Notes: generated by a model not told the origin, from the letters alone. 64,000 bases of DNA from Solibacteraceae bacterium (GCA_021324015.1 JAJPJX010000079.1:24410-88409); one strand, 5' to 3'. Shown: positions 8,724 through 17,440, counted from the first letter of the stretch. Numbers and translations are program-made.

Positions 8724-10529
8724 ATGCAGGCACTTTCCAGACGAGGGTTTCTCACGGGGGTGGCGGCGGGAGCGGGTTCGGTTTTGGGGGGCGCATCCAC
8801 GGCCGACACCAGTGTGCGCGAAAAGCTTCACGAGTTCGACTACTCCGACGTCAAGCTCACCGGCGGTCCGTTGAAGCGCCAGTTCGATCTGGTCCACGCC
8901 CATTTTCTCGGGCTGGATAACGACCGGCTGCTAAAAGTGTACCGGCAGCGCGCTGGACTGCCGGCGCCCGGCGAAGACGTGGGTGGCTGGTACGACGCAG
9001 ATGGTTTTGTGCCCGGCCATACAATCGGCCAATACATCTCCGGCCTCTCCCGATTTGCCCGAGCCACGGGCGACCCGGCAGCCTACGCCAAAGTCAATGC
9101 GCTGGTGGAAGGATACGCGGCCACACTCGGCCCGCGAGACTACCCCTTCGCGAGCGCAAAGGCCGCCACTACGTGGCCGTGCTACATCCTCGACAAGTAC
9201 GAGATCGGCATGTTGGACGCCTGGCGCCTGGCAGGGGTGGCGCAGGCAAAAGATGTGCTTGTGCGCGTGATTCGCGGCGCCATCCCATACATCCCCGACC
9301 ACACCTACGACCGCGGCCCGAACAGTCCCAAACAGGCGCCTTACGACGAGCCCTACATCCTCCCGGAGAACCTGTTTCACGCCTTTGAAGCCACCGGCGA
9401 GAAGGAGTTCTTCGAGATGGGCAAGCTGTATCTCCTCGACCGGGAGTTTTTCGATCCGCTGGCGGAGAACAAAAATATCCTGCCCGGAAAGCACGCCTAC
9501 AGCCACCTGATCGCGCTCAGCTCCGGAGCCAAGGCCTGGCAGATGCTGGGTGATATCAAGTACCTGAACGCCATTCGCAATGCCTGGGAGATGCTGGCGC
9601 GCACGCAGCAATACGCCTCCGGAGGGTCAGGCCCCCGGGAGGCGTACGTCACGCCGGGTGAAGGCAAACTCGGAGAGAGCATCACCTCCGTCCACGAGCA
9701 CTTCGAAACACCCTGCGGCGCCTATGCGCACTTCAAACTGGCGCGCTATCTGATCCGCTTCACCGCGGACGCCCGCTATGGCGACGGACTGGAACGGCTG
9801 GTCTACAACACCATGCTGGCCTGCAAGGATCCGGGCGGCGACGGACAGTATTTCTACTACTCGGACTATCATCCGCAGACGCGGAAGGGCTACTATCACC
9901 GGAAGTGGCCGTGCTGCTCCGGCACTTACGTGCAGGGAGTCGCCGACTACCTGCTGAACCTCTACTTCCATGGCGCAGACGGGATCTATGTGAACCTGTT
10001 TGCGCCGTCCGAAGTGCGCTGGTCCGCCGGCGGCGTGCCGGTGAAACTGGTTCAGAGCACGGCCTATCCGCTCGAGGAGGAAGTGGAGATCCGCGTGGAA
10101 CCGGAAAAGCCCGCTACCTTTGCGGTGAACCTGCGGATCCCAGGATGGCTGGCCGGGGCGCCGCGAGTGGCGGTAAACGGCAAGTCTTTTGATGGGCCGC
10201 TCCGCAACCAGACATTCGCCGCCATCAAGCGGCGCTGGAAGAGCGGCGACACCATCCGCCTGCGGCTGCCGCTGGCTTTCCGGACCGAGGCCATTGACGA
10301 CCGGTATCCCTGGATGGTCGCGGTGATGCGTGGTCCGCTCATGCTGGTGGCGCTCGATCCCTCCGCCGATCTGCATGCCACGCCGCTGACGCTGCCCGGC
10401 GGCCTGACCCGCGCGGGCGCGTCCGGAGATGTCTTCGAATACCTGGAGGGCGGCCGAAGAGTGTCCTTCAAGCCCTTCCATGCGGTTCGGGACGAGACTT
10501 ACAACACCTACTTCACAAAGCTCGGTTAA
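8724..10529 (+). CDS. Tat-exported glycoside hydrolase family 127 (DUF1680), probable beta-L-arabinofuranosidase
   Basis: About 601 residues. It opens with a twin-arginine signal (SRRGFLTGVAAGAG), then the GH127 (alpha/alpha)6 barrel with FETPCGAYAHFKLARY and YYHRKWPCCSGTY. The Cys pair in WPCCSG matches the region holding the zinc-bound catalytic cysteine of the family; the beta-sandwich follows. Members release L-arabinofuranose from plant cell-wall glycans. The frame is open to 8487, but the Tat signal begins at ATG 8712 or 8724; 8724 is chosen because GGAGA precedes it. It is divergent from the RuBisCO-like operon, so a shared control region at 8628-8723 is plausible, linking arabinan or pectin breakdown with apionate use. 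Confidence 0.82.
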   Translation: MQALSRRGFLTGVAAGAGSVLGGASTADTSVREKLHEFDYSDVKLTGGPLKRQFDLVHAHFLGLDNDRLLKVYRQRAGLPAPGEDVGGWYDADGFVPGHTIGQYISGLSRFARATGDPAAYAKVNALVEGYAATLGPRDYPFASAKAATTWPCYILDKYEIGMLDAWRLAGVAQAKDVLVRVIRGAIPYIPDHTYDRGPNSPKQAPYDEPYILPENLFHAFEATGEKEFFEMGKLYLLDREFFDPLAENKNILPGKHAYSHLIALSSGAKAWQMLGDIKYLNAIRNAWEMLARTQQYASGGSGPREAYVTPGEGKLGESITSVHEHFETPCGAYAHFKLARYLIRFTADARYGDGLERLVYNTMLACKDPGGDGQYFYYSDYHPQTRKGYYHRKWPCCSGTYVQGVADYLLNLYFHGADGIYVNLFAPSEVRWSAGGVPVKLVQSTAYPLEEEVEIRVEPEKPATFAVNLRIPGWLAGAPRVAVNGKSFDGPLRNQTFAAIKRRWKSGDTIRLRLPLAFRTEAIDDRYPWMVAVMRGPLMLVALDPSADLHATPLTLPGGLTRAGASGDVFEYLEGGRRVSFKPFHAVRDETYNTYFTKLG

Positions 10530-10556
10530 GACGGCGGTGATATGATCTCTGCAACT

Positions 10557-11663
10557 ATGCCCCTGATTCGTTTACGGCACATTGCGGCCCTGAGCCTGTT
10601 CGTTCTTACGCTGTTTGGCGCGGACGGCGGCAAGACGCACCACCTGCTCTACGTGGCCAGCCCCGGCATTCGGAACTACACCGAATGGGGCGGCGTGGGC
10701 GTTCTGGTGTTCGACATCGACCACGGCTATAAGCTCGTGAAGCGTTTTCCCACCTGGCAATACCAGCCCGGGCAGAAGGTGGAAAACGTGAAGGGGTTTG
10801 CAGCCAGCGCGGCAACCGGAAAGATGTACGTCAGCAATATCAACCGGATGATGGCGCTGGACATCGTGACCGGCAGGAAGCTGTGGGAGAAAACCTACGA
10901 AGGCGGATGCGATCGCATGGCGCTCTCGCCGGACGGCAAGACCATGTACCTGCCGCAGTTGGAGGGGCCTGCCTGGCACGTGGTGAATGCCGAGACAGGG
11001 GACGTGATCGCCACGGTGGAGACCCGCTCCGGGTCGCATAACACCATCTGGGCTCCGGATGGTTCGCGGGTGTACCTGGCCGGCCTGAAGTCGCCCATCC
11101 TGCGGATTGCGGACCCGAAAACCAACACCATAGCCGGCACGGTGGGGCCGTTCGCGGCGGGCATCCGGCCGTTCACCGTCAACGGCAGCGACACGCTGGT
11201 GTTCGTGAACGTGAACGAATTGCTGGGATTCGAAGTAGGCGATGTGCGGACCGGCAAGAAGCTTTACCGGGTGGAAGTGCAGGGCTTCAAGTACGGGCCC
11301 GTGGCGCGGCATGGCTGCCCCAGTCACGGCATCGCGATGACCCCGGATGAAAAGGAAATCTGGGTGGTGGATGGTCCGAATAACGCGGTGCATGTCTTTG
11401 ACGCCACCGTGATGCCTCCCCGGCAGGGTCAGACGATCCAGCTCAAGGAATTTCCCGGATGGATCAGTTTCAGCATGGACGGAAAGTACGCGTACGTTTC
11501 GACCGGCGACATCATCGACGCGGCTACTAAGAGGATCGTGGCCACTCTCAAGGATGAAACCGGGCACCTGGTGCAGAGCGAAAAGCTGCTGGACCTGGAG
11601 ATCGCGGGCGGCCGGGTGGTGCGCGCCGGCAACCAGTTCGGCGTGGGACTGAAGGTCCAGTGA
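10557..11663 (+). CDS. Exported YncE-like beta-propeller protein
   Basis: About 368 residues, with a Sec signal (AALSLFVLTLFGADGG) followed by repeated blade motifs of the YVTN/PQQ-like type such as MYVSNINRMMALDIVTGRKL, MALSPDGKTMYLP, IWAPDGSRVYLAG and MDGKYAYVSTGD. Such seven-bladed proteins are periplasmic binding or scaffolding proteins, without a defined reaction here. ATG 10542 is an in-frame alternative start; 10557 directly precedes the hydrophobic segment. The stop overlaps the GTG of the next gene (GTGA at 11660), which encodes a small cytochrome c, so the two probably act together in the periplasm. Confidence 0.75.
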   Translation: MPLIRLRHIAALSLFVLTLFGADGGKTHHLLYVASPGIRNYTEWGGVGVLVFDIDHGYKLVKRFPTWQYQPGQKVENVKGFAASAATGKMYVSNINRMMALDIVTGRKLWEKTYEGGCDRMALSPDGKTMYLPQLEGPAWHVVNAETGDVIATVETRSGSHNTIWAPDGSRVYLAGLKSPILRIADPKTNTIAGTVGPFAAGIRPFTVNGSDTLVFVNVNELLGFEVGDVRTGKKLYRVEVQGFKYGPVARHGCPSHGIAMTPDEKEIWVVDGPNNAVHVFDATVMPPRQGQTIQLKEFPGWISFSMDGKYAYVSTGDIIDAATKRIVATLKDETGHLVQSEKLLDLEIAGGRVVRAGNQFGVGLKVQ

Positions 11664-12013
11664 TCTGGGCGGCGATGCTATTGCTCGCGGCCGCGGGCGA
11701 GTCTCCGGATTTTTTCCGGGAGCGCGTTGAGCCGATCCTCCGCAAGAACTGCCTGAGCTGCCACAATCACGAATTGGATGATGGCGATATCTCGTTTGAA
11801 GACCGCGAGACGCTGCTGAGAGACCGGCCCAAAGGCGGTCCCGCGGTCGTGCCGGGGGCTCCGGAAAAAAGCGCCCTGGTGCGCGCCATTCGCCATGACG
11901 GCGACGTGCAGATGCCGCCCGGCAAGAAACTTTCGCAGGACGACATCGACACGCTGATCGAATGGATCAAGCGGGGAGCGCCGTGGTCGCGGCAAGAAGA
12001 AGGCCGGAAATGA
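11660..12013 (+). CDS. Small exported c-type cytochrome (planctomycete PSCyt1-like)
   Basis: 117 residues: a short signal peptide (MLLLAAAGES), then one haem site CLSCH near residue 33 and a later QMPPGKKLS with the probable axial Met. The pattern FFRERVEPILRKNC is typical of the cytochrome domain found at the N-terminus of large planctomycete and Solibacter proteins; here it stands alone. GTG 11660 overlaps the propeller stop, and the TGA overlaps the next ATG (12010-12013), so three genes are translationally coupled. It should need the Ccm system encoded at 23.5-30.2 kb. The electron donor and acceptor are unknown. Confidence 0.8.
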   Translation: MIWAAMLLLAAAGESPDFFRERVEPILRKNCLSCHNHELDDGDISFEDRETLLRDRPKGGPAVVPGAPEKSALVRAIRHDGDVQMPPGKKLSQDDIDTLIEWIKRGAPWSRQEEGRK

Positions 12014-12723
12014 TCACGGCGGACTCCGGCGCGTCGCTTCCGGAGTTGGAGCCCCTGCTCACCCGCCTGCGCGCCTTCTGGTTTCCGGGCGGGGAAGAAG
12101 CGGCGCGCTCGGTGCAAGCCGTAAAGAACAAGCAACGCGGCGAGATGCGCCAGGCCCCCGGGTCGCCCTGGATTCCCTTCACCGCGGAGGAGCGGATCGA
12201 GACGCGGCGCAGCGCCTTTTGCTGGGAAGCCCGGTATCGCGGCGGCAAACTCGGATGGATCTCGGTGACAGATGCGTATGCAGAGGGCCATGGCCGCCTG
12301 GCCCTCAAGTTGGGGGGCGTGATCCCGGTGAAGAAATTCCTGGGACCCGACTTTGACAGAGGAGAACTGCAACGCTACCTCGCGGGCCTCGCTCTGTGCC
12401 CGCCCATCGTGCTGAATCATGGCTCTCTCGCCTGGGCCGCGCCCGCCCCGCTCACCTTGCGGGTGCGGGACCGGCAGGACCCTACTGGCGCGACGGTCGA
12501 TCTCGAAGTGAGCACGGAAGGCTGTCCAGCCGGCGCCCGGGCGGAGCGGCCGCGCATGGTGGGCAACCAGACGATCCTCACACCCTGGTCCGCAATCTGC
12601 GGAGAGTTTCGGGAATACGAGGGCATCCGCTTCGCGACCCGCCTGGAAGTCACCTGGCACTTGCCCGAAGGCCCGTTTGTGTACTTCCGGGAGGAAGTCA
12701 CCGAGTTCACCATCTTGCGATAA
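12010..12723 (+). CDS. Conserved hypothetical protein, DUF6544-like
   Basis: 237 residues, probably cytosolic since no signal is seen after the coupled ATG at 12010. The central part (KLGGVIPVKKFLGPDFDRGE, then LQRYLAGLALCPPIVLNHG) and a tail rich in beta-strand (RFATRLEVTWHLPEGPF) resemble DUF6544 proteins of unknown function. It is the third gene of the propeller/cytochrome operon, joined by an ATGA overlap. Two cysteines (EGCPAG, SAICGEF) are not in a recognised metal motif. No function is proposed; the family name itself is a moderate-confidence recognition. Confidence 0.6.
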   Translation: MITADSGASLPELEPLLTRLRAFWFPGGEEAARSVQAVKNKQRGEMRQAPGSPWIPFTAEERIETRRSAFCWEARYRGGKLGWISVTDAYAEGHGRLALKLGGVIPVKKFLGPDFDRGELQRYLAGLALCPPIVLNHGSLAWAAPAPLTLRVRDRQDPTGATVDLEVSTEGCPAGARAERPRMVGNQTILTPWSAICGEFREYEGIRFATRLEVTWHLPEGPFVYFREEVTEFTILR

Positions 12724-12789
12724 TCCACGACGACGTCTGCACAAATCGGTAAAATAGGTCTGTATCTCTGATCGGTAAGGGGGAAGGCG

Positions 12790-13728
12790 ATGAGTGCAGT
12801 TCCTCAGTCGAAGTCGCGGAGGCGTTTTCTTCAGTCTGCGGCTGGAGTCGGTGTGGCGGCCACGGCGCTGGCCGGGCCAGCGGAACAGCCGGAGCAACCG
12901 GCCTTGCCGAAAGTCCGGTTCGGCAAGCACGAAATCACGCGCCTGATCATCGGCTCGAACCCGTTTTACGGGTATTCGCATTTCAACCGCGTCCTGGATC
13001 AGCTCATGCGGGAGTGGTATACGCTGACCCGGAAAATGGAAGTGCTGCACGCCTGCGAGCGGCACGGTATCAACACCTGGCAGCTTCATTACAACGATCA
13101 GCCCATGGCGGATTTCCAGCGGTTCCGTGCCGAGGGCGGCCGGATGCAACTCGTGCTGTTGGCGGATTTCGACCTCATGAAGGACCCGAAACTGCTTCCC
13201 GAGGTGGCCAAATTCGGGCCCCTGGGCATTGCGCACCACGGCGGCCGGACCGACGAGCGCTTCCGGAACGGCGAGAAGCAGAAAGTCAAGGATTTTTTGA
13301 AATGCGTCCGGGACACTGGCGTCATGGTCGGGGTGTCCACCCACAACCCCGCGGTCATCGACACGGTGGAGAGCGAAGGCTGGGATGTGGATTACTACCA
13401 GGCCTGCCTTTACCGCGTGTCCCGGACCCCCGCCGAAGCCCGGGCCGAGTTCGGAGAAGCGCCGCTGGGCGAAACCTACATGGAGAAGGACCCCGAGCGG
13501 ATGTGCAAGATGATCCGCCAGACCTCGAAACCCTGTCTGGCATTCAAGCTTTTCGGCGCCGGCCGCTCCATCAATACGCCCGAGCAGGTGGAGAGCGCCT
13601 TCCGCTTCGCCTTCGCCGGCATCAAGCCATCCGACGCGGTCATTGTGGGCATGTATCCCCGCTTCCGGAATGAGGTGGCCGAAAACACGGCCCTGGTCCG
13701 GCGCATTTTGGCGGGCGCGCCTGCCTGA
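12790..13728 (+). CDS. Tat-exported aldo/keto reductase-like TIM-barrel protein
   Basis: 312 residues. The twin-arginine signal SRRRFLQSAAGVGVAATALA is followed by a barrel with EITRLIIGSNPFYGYSHFN, HGINTWQLHYND and a strand pattern ending in AVIVGMYPRF. The layout resembles aldo/keto reductase-related proteins often annotated as hypothetical in Solibacter and planctomycetes. The usual Asp-Tyr-Lys-His tetrad is not evident, so a redox role is uncertain. ATG 12790 has AAGGGGGAAGG upstream. The next gene also encodes a Tat-exported enzyme; the pair may modify sugars in the periplasm. Confidence 0.6.
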   Translation: MSAVPQSKSRRRFLQSAAGVGVAATALAGPAEQPEQPALPKVRFGKHEITRLIIGSNPFYGYSHFNRVLDQLMREWYTLTRKMEVLHACERHGINTWQLHYNDQPMADFQRFRAEGGRMQLVLLADFDLMKDPKLLPEVAKFGPLGIAHHGGRTDERFRNGEKQKVKDFLKCVRDTGVMVGVSTHNPAVIDTVESEGWDVDYYQACLYRVSRTPAEARAEFGEAPLGETYMEKDPERMCKMIRQTSKPCLAFKLFGAGRSINTPEQVESAFRFAFAGIKPSDAVIVGMYPRFRNEVAENTALVRRILAGAPA

Positions 13729-13780
13729 GGGGCCAATTCGGACTTACAATAGACGCGTAAGAGAATCAGAGGAGGTTATC

Positions 13781-15283
13781 GTGGGATACGACTGCACCAG
13801 ACGTCATTTCTTCATGGGGCCGCTGCTCGCCGGCGCGGTTCCTCTGGCCGGGTTCGGGAGCGTGGGGTCGCTGCGGGCGTTGGGCTACAAATCGCCCAAT
13901 GAGAAGCTGAACATCGCCTCCATCGGCGCCGGGGGAAAAGCTGCCAGCGATATCAAGGGGTGCTCCTCGGAGAACATCGTGGCCCTATGCGATGTGGACG
14001 ACAAGCAGGCCGCACGCACCTTCCAGGAATACGAGAAGGTTCCCAAGTACAAAGACTTCCGCAAGATGCTCGATGAGCAGGGCAAATCCGTCGACGCAGT
14101 GATCGTGACCGTGCCGGACTTCATGCACGCCACGGCAGCCATGTGGTGCATGGAGCGGGGCAAGCATGTATACGTGCAGAAGCCGCTCACCCGCACGGTG
14201 TGGGAGGCGCGCCAGCTCATGGAAGCCGCCAACAAGTACAAGGTGGCCACGCAGATGGGCAACCAGGGGTACTCCAACGAAGGCACCCGCCAGGCGGCGG
14301 AGATGGTCTGGGCGGGCGAAATCGGCAACGTCACCGAAGTGCATGCCTGGACCGACCGCCCCATCTGGCCGCAAGGCCTGACCGAGATTCCGCCCCCGGA
14401 CGCCGTGCCGTCTACGCTGGACTGGGACCTATGGCTGGGGGTGGCCGAAAAGCGGCCTTATACCTCCGGCGGTCCCGGGTACCCCACCAAGTGGGGGAAC
14501 TTCTACCAGCCCTTCAATTGGCGCGGTTTTTACGACTTCGGCTGCGGCGCCCTGGGCGACATGGCCTGCCACATCCTGGGGGCCGCCAACCTGGCACTAC
14601 AACTCGGCTCGCCCGCCGGCGTGGAGTGTACCCACAAGGAAAGCGCCAGCGCGTTCATGTTTCCCAAGAAGTCCATCATCCGCTACGATTTCCCGGCTCG
14701 CGGCAACATGCCCCCGGTGAAGCTGTTCTGGTATGACGGGCTGACGGAGACCCCCAAGATCCCGGGGGTTCCGGACGGGGAATTGCTGGGCGACCTGCCG
14801 TACGTGCGCCACGCGGGGGGCGGGGCCGCGGCGGCACGGCCGCACCGGCCCAACGGTTTCGTGGGCCGGGTTTTCGACTGGGAGACCTTTGAGCAGACCC
14901 GCGGCAATCCGGAAGCGCGCGTGCCATCGCCGGACGGCAGCGTGTTCATCGGCGACAAGGGCATCCTCACCACGGGCACCTATGGCGAAGAGACGCGCCT
15001 GATCCCGGTCGAGAAAATGCGGGACTACCAATTTCCGGCGCCGCTGCTCACCCGCTCGCCCGGCCACTATCGCGACTGGATTCGGGCCTGCAAGGGAGGC
15101 GACCCGGCGTGTTCCAATTTCAACGTGGCCGCCCCGTTCGTGGAGTGGATGCTGCTGGGAGTGATCGCGCTCCGCGTGGAGGGCAAACTGGAATGGGATG
15201 CCGCCAAGATGCGGTTTGCGAATAACCCCGAGGCCAACAAGTACCTGAAGCCGGCGTTTCGCAAAGGCTGGACGCTGACCTGA
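13781..15283 (+). CDS. Tat-exported Gfo/Idh/MocA family oxidoreductase
   Basis: 500 residues. GTG 13781 follows AGAGGAGG with a five-base spacer and gives an N-terminus containing TRRHFFMGPLLAGAV, a twin-arginine signal. The Rossmann part has IASIGAGGKAASDI and ALCDVDDK; the dehydrogenase motif appears as KHVYVQKPLTRTVWEARQ, with the conserved Lys-Pro. Export in folded form with bound NAD(P) is typical of this group in Acidobacteria and related phyla, where the cofactor may be retained as in glucose-fructose oxidoreductase. The substrate is unknown. It follows the Tat TIM-barrel gene after 52 bases. Confidence 0.78.
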   Translation: MGYDCTRRHFFMGPLLAGAVPLAGFGSVGSLRALGYKSPNEKLNIASIGAGGKAASDIKGCSSENIVALCDVDDKQAARTFQEYEKVPKYKDFRKMLDEQGKSVDAVIVTVPDFMHATAAMWCMERGKHVYVQKPLTRTVWEARQLMEAANKYKVATQMGNQGYSNEGTRQAAEMVWAGEIGNVTEVHAWTDRPIWPQGLTEIPPPDAVPSTLDWDLWLGVAEKRPYTSGGPGYPTKWGNFYQPFNWRGFYDFGCGALGDMACHILGAANLALQLGSPAGVECTHKESASAFMFPKKSIIRYDFPARGNMPPVKLFWYDGLTETPKIPGVPDGELLGDLPYVRHAGGGAAAARPHRPNGFVGRVFDWETFEQTRGNPEARVPSPDGSVFIGDKGILTTGTYGEETRLIPVEKMRDYQFPAPLLTRSPGHYRDWIRACKGGDPACSNFNVAAPFVEWMLLGVIALRVEGKLEWDAAKMRFANNPEANKYLKPAFRKGWTLT

Positions 15284-15584
15284 GCGGACTCCCCGGAATC
15301 TCAAGTCGCGAGCAGGATATCCGGGTTCGAAACCCTTGATCTTGCGGAGTTCGGGCGTTAAGATGCTCTCGGCGGCGTAAGTCTCGCGAGGAGGCTGAGA
15401 CCGCCTGCCACCCGAGCGTTCGAGCGCCGCCGGAGAAGAGGGCGTATGCGGCTAACGCGCGCGTGCTTCCCGGGAGGATCGAGGGTGATGAGGAGGAAAG
15501 GCAAGCCAGAGTCATTCTGAGAGGGCTGCCGTTCACCCACGCCGAAGTTTCTGAGGAGCCCGTCGTCACAGTTGGATAAGCCGG
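15284..15584. other. 300-base intergenic stretch, no supported gene
   Basis: No open frame with homology is seen on either strand between the oxidoreductase and the Mut7-C gene. It holds several short inverted repeats, for example GTCTC paired with GAGAC around 15380-15401, and a T-arm-like GGGTTCGAAACCC at 15323-15335 that does not belong to a complete tRNA. A structured leader for the downstream gene is possible but unproven. Confidence 0.4.
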
Positions 15585-16325
15585 ATGGGTGAGGCTCACT
15601 ATCGTTTTTACGCCGAACTGAACGATTTCCTGCCGCCCGAACGGCGGTTCACGTTGTTCCCCGATCGTTTTCTGGACATCTCCACGGTCAAAGACCGGAT
15701 GGAGTCTTTCGGCGTGCCGCACACGGAAGTGGATCTTATCCTGGTCAACGGGGAAGCAGTGGACTTCGCCTACCGGGTGCGGGATGGCGATCGCATCAGT
15801 GTCTACCCGGTCTTCGAAGCCTTCGATATCGCCGGCCTGACACGCTTGCGGCCGGAACCGCTGCGCGAGCCGCGCTTCGTGCTGGATACTCATTTGGGCC
15901 GCCTGGCGGCCTACCTGCGTATCCTGGGCTTCGACGCGCTATACCGGAATCTTGCCGGTGACGCAGAACTCGCGGCCGCCTCCCGCGAGGAGCGCCGCAC
16001 CCTGCTGACGCGGGACCTCGGCCTGCTGAAGCGCGGCGCGGTGACGCATGGCTATTTCGTGCGGGAAACCAATGCCCGGCGGCAGGTTGCCGAGGTGGTA
16101 CGGCGCTTCGACCTGAGCCGCCTGGCCAAGCCGTTTTCGCGCTGCCTGCGTTGCAATACACCGCTGGAGGAAGCCGCCCGGGAAAGCGTGGCCGGGCGGA
16201 TTCCCGCGCGAATCGCCGAGGTGCAGGAAGAGTTCCGCTGCTGTCCCACATGCGGCCGGATCTACTGGAAGGGCGGGCACTACGACAGAATGCGGGGCTG
16301 GCTGGCGAGGCTGGAGATTCTCTAG
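15585..16325 (+). CDS. Mut7-C RNase domain protein with N-terminal ubiquitin-like domain
   Basis: 246 residues. The first 85 form a ThiS/MoaD-like ubiquitin fold (LILVNGEAVDFAYRVRDGDR), and the rest is a Mut7-C domain, a PIN-fold relative, with FVLDTHLGRLAAYLRILGFD, TLLTRDLGLLKRG and a C-terminal zinc ribbon (SRCLRCNTPLEE, FRCCPTCGRIYWKGGHY). The acidic residues in the first two motifs match PIN-type nuclease ligands. Prokaryotic proteins of this build are predicted RNases of unknown target. ATG 15585 gives the full ubiquitin domain. It is likely transcribed alone or with the exported methyltransferase 58 bases downstream. Confidence 0.82.
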   Translation: MGEAHYRFYAELNDFLPPERRFTLFPDRFLDISTVKDRMESFGVPHTEVDLILVNGEAVDFAYRVRDGDRISVYPVFEAFDIAGLTRLRPEPLREPRFVLDTHLGRLAAYLRILGFDALYRNLAGDAELAAASREERRTLLTRDLGLLKRGAVTHGYFVRETNARRQVAEVVRRFDLSRLAKPFSRCLRCNTPLEEAARESVAGRIPARIAEVQEEFRCCPTCGRIYWKGGHYDRMRGWLARLEIL

Positions 16326-16383
16326 CCGCCGCCAGGCTTGGCTGGGCGTAGCCTTCTCTCGCGATTTGTCCTAAGATGCGGTC

Positions 16384-17073
16384 GTGAAGGTCTGGCTGGC
16401 CGGTCTGGTCGGGGCGCTTTTCCTTGCCGCGGGTGCGGACCCGTTTGCAGCGGTGCGGGAGCGCATGGTGTGGGAGCAGATCGAACTGCGCGGGGTGCAC
16501 AACCCGGACGTGCTCCGGGTCATGCGCGCCACACCGCGCCACCTGTTCGTCCCGAAGGGTTTGGTGCCGCAAGCCTACGCCGACCACCCCTTGCCCATCG
16601 GGTATGGCGCGACGATCTCTCAGCCCCTCATCGTGGCGATGATGACGGAACTGCTCGCGCCATCCACGAAGGACCGCGTGCTGGAGATCGGCACCGGGTC
16701 CGGCTATCAGGCAGCCGTGCTTTCGCCCCTGGCCGCCGAAGTCTACAGCATCGAGATTGTTCCCGAACTGGCCCGGTCGGCGGCCGCGCTACTTGCCGGC
16801 ATGGGTTACAAGAACGTGACCGTGCGGCAGGGCGACGGCTACCTGGGCTGGCCGGAAAAAGCCCCCTTCCACCGCATCATTCTGACGGCGGCGCCGCCGC
16901 AGGTGCCGCGCGCCCTGCTCGATCAACTGGCCGCCGGCGGCCGCCTGGTAGCGCCCCTGGGAGTCAGCCCGTTCGATCAGTATTTGTACCTCGTCGAAAA
17001 GAACGCCCGCGGCGAGATTCGTTACCGCAAGATGGGCGCCGTGGCCTTCGTGCCCATGGTTTCCAAGGATTGA
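16384..17073 (+). CDS. pcm: Protein-L-isoaspartate O-methyltransferase with signal peptide
   Basis: 229 residues. The enzyme transfers methyl from S-adenosylmethionine to isoaspartyl residues in damaged proteins. The SAM motif VLEIGTGSGYQAAVLSPLA lies near residue 100; other family motifs are GYGATISQPLIVAMM, NVTVRQGDGYLGW and APFHRIILTAAP. Unlike the usual cytosolic enzyme, it begins with a hydrophobic stretch (VWLAGLVGALFLAAGADP) that reads as a Sec signal, so it may work in the periplasm. The GTG start is six bases after a TAAGAT hexamer with no obvious ribosome site, suggesting a leaderless transcript. Confidence 0.87.
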   Translation: MKVWLAGLVGALFLAAGADPFAAVRERMVWEQIELRGVHNPDVLRVMRATPRHLFVPKGLVPQAYADHPLPIGYGATISQPLIVAMMTELLAPSTKDRVLEIGTGSGYQAAVLSPLAAEVYSIEIVPELARSAAALLAGMGYKNVTVRQGDGYLGWPEKAPFHRIILTAAPPQVPRALLDQLAAGGRLVAPLGVSPFDQYLYLVEKNARGEIRYRKMGAVAFVPMVSKD

Positions 17074-17129
17074 GGGCGGCCGGCTGGGCGGGGCGCCCGG
17101 TCCGCGAAATCTCCAAGGGTCGGAGGTGA

Positions 17130-17248
17130 GCCCACTCGTGGGTGACGCTCAGCCGGACGAACAAGACCGCGGAGATGGCGACGTTCACCGCGGGACCCGC
17201 CAGCGCCACCCACTGCTCATGACCCTTCCGAGGACTGATTGCCGCCAA
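17130..17248 (-). pseudogene. Fragment of a site-2-type M50 metalloprotease
   Basis: The minus strand encodes GHEQWVALAGPAVNVAISAV followed by LFVRL, which matches the membrane segment next to the active site of M50 (RseP/S2P-like) proteases, where W-x-ALAGPAVN is diagnostic. Neither the HExxH helix nor the rest of the protein is present, and the frame runs into unrelated sequence. This is a gene remnant at the left side of the sugar cassette. Confidence 0.55.
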
Positions 17249-17249
17249 C

Positions 17250-17440
17250 TAGTGAACCGAACATCGCGGCGCTGGCCAACTGCGAGTTCAGCCCCTCCTA
17301 AGAAACGGTGGCCGCCGATGAAATCGTTGTCGATTCTCCGTTCCTGCTGAGCATAGTAGTAGCCGCCCGATAGAGAGAGACGCTGCGTAGCTTCCCAGGA
17401 AACGATGGGACCGTACTTGATAAAAACCCAAGCCGCCGGG
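17250..17440 (-). pseudogene. Possible outer-membrane protein remnant
   Basis: Read on the minus strand in the frame without a start codon, this stretch gives KYGPIVSWEATQRLSLSGGY and then alternating polar and aromatic residues with FIGGHRFLGGAE, as in a beta-barrel strand pair. It has no start, is closed upstream by a TGA, and merges into the M50 fragment. I read it as debris of an outer-membrane protein gene; a chance frame is possible. Confidence 0.3.

Noticed and set aside
15323..15335. GGGTTCGAAACCC, like a tRNA T-arm
   Set aside because: No acceptor, D or anticodon arm can be built around it on either strand.
15391..15402. GGCTGAGACC, reminiscent of the CTGAGA box of TPP riboswitches
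   Set aside because: The second conserved block (ACCTGATCTGGATAATGCC-like) is missing, and the downstream gene is not a thiamine gene.
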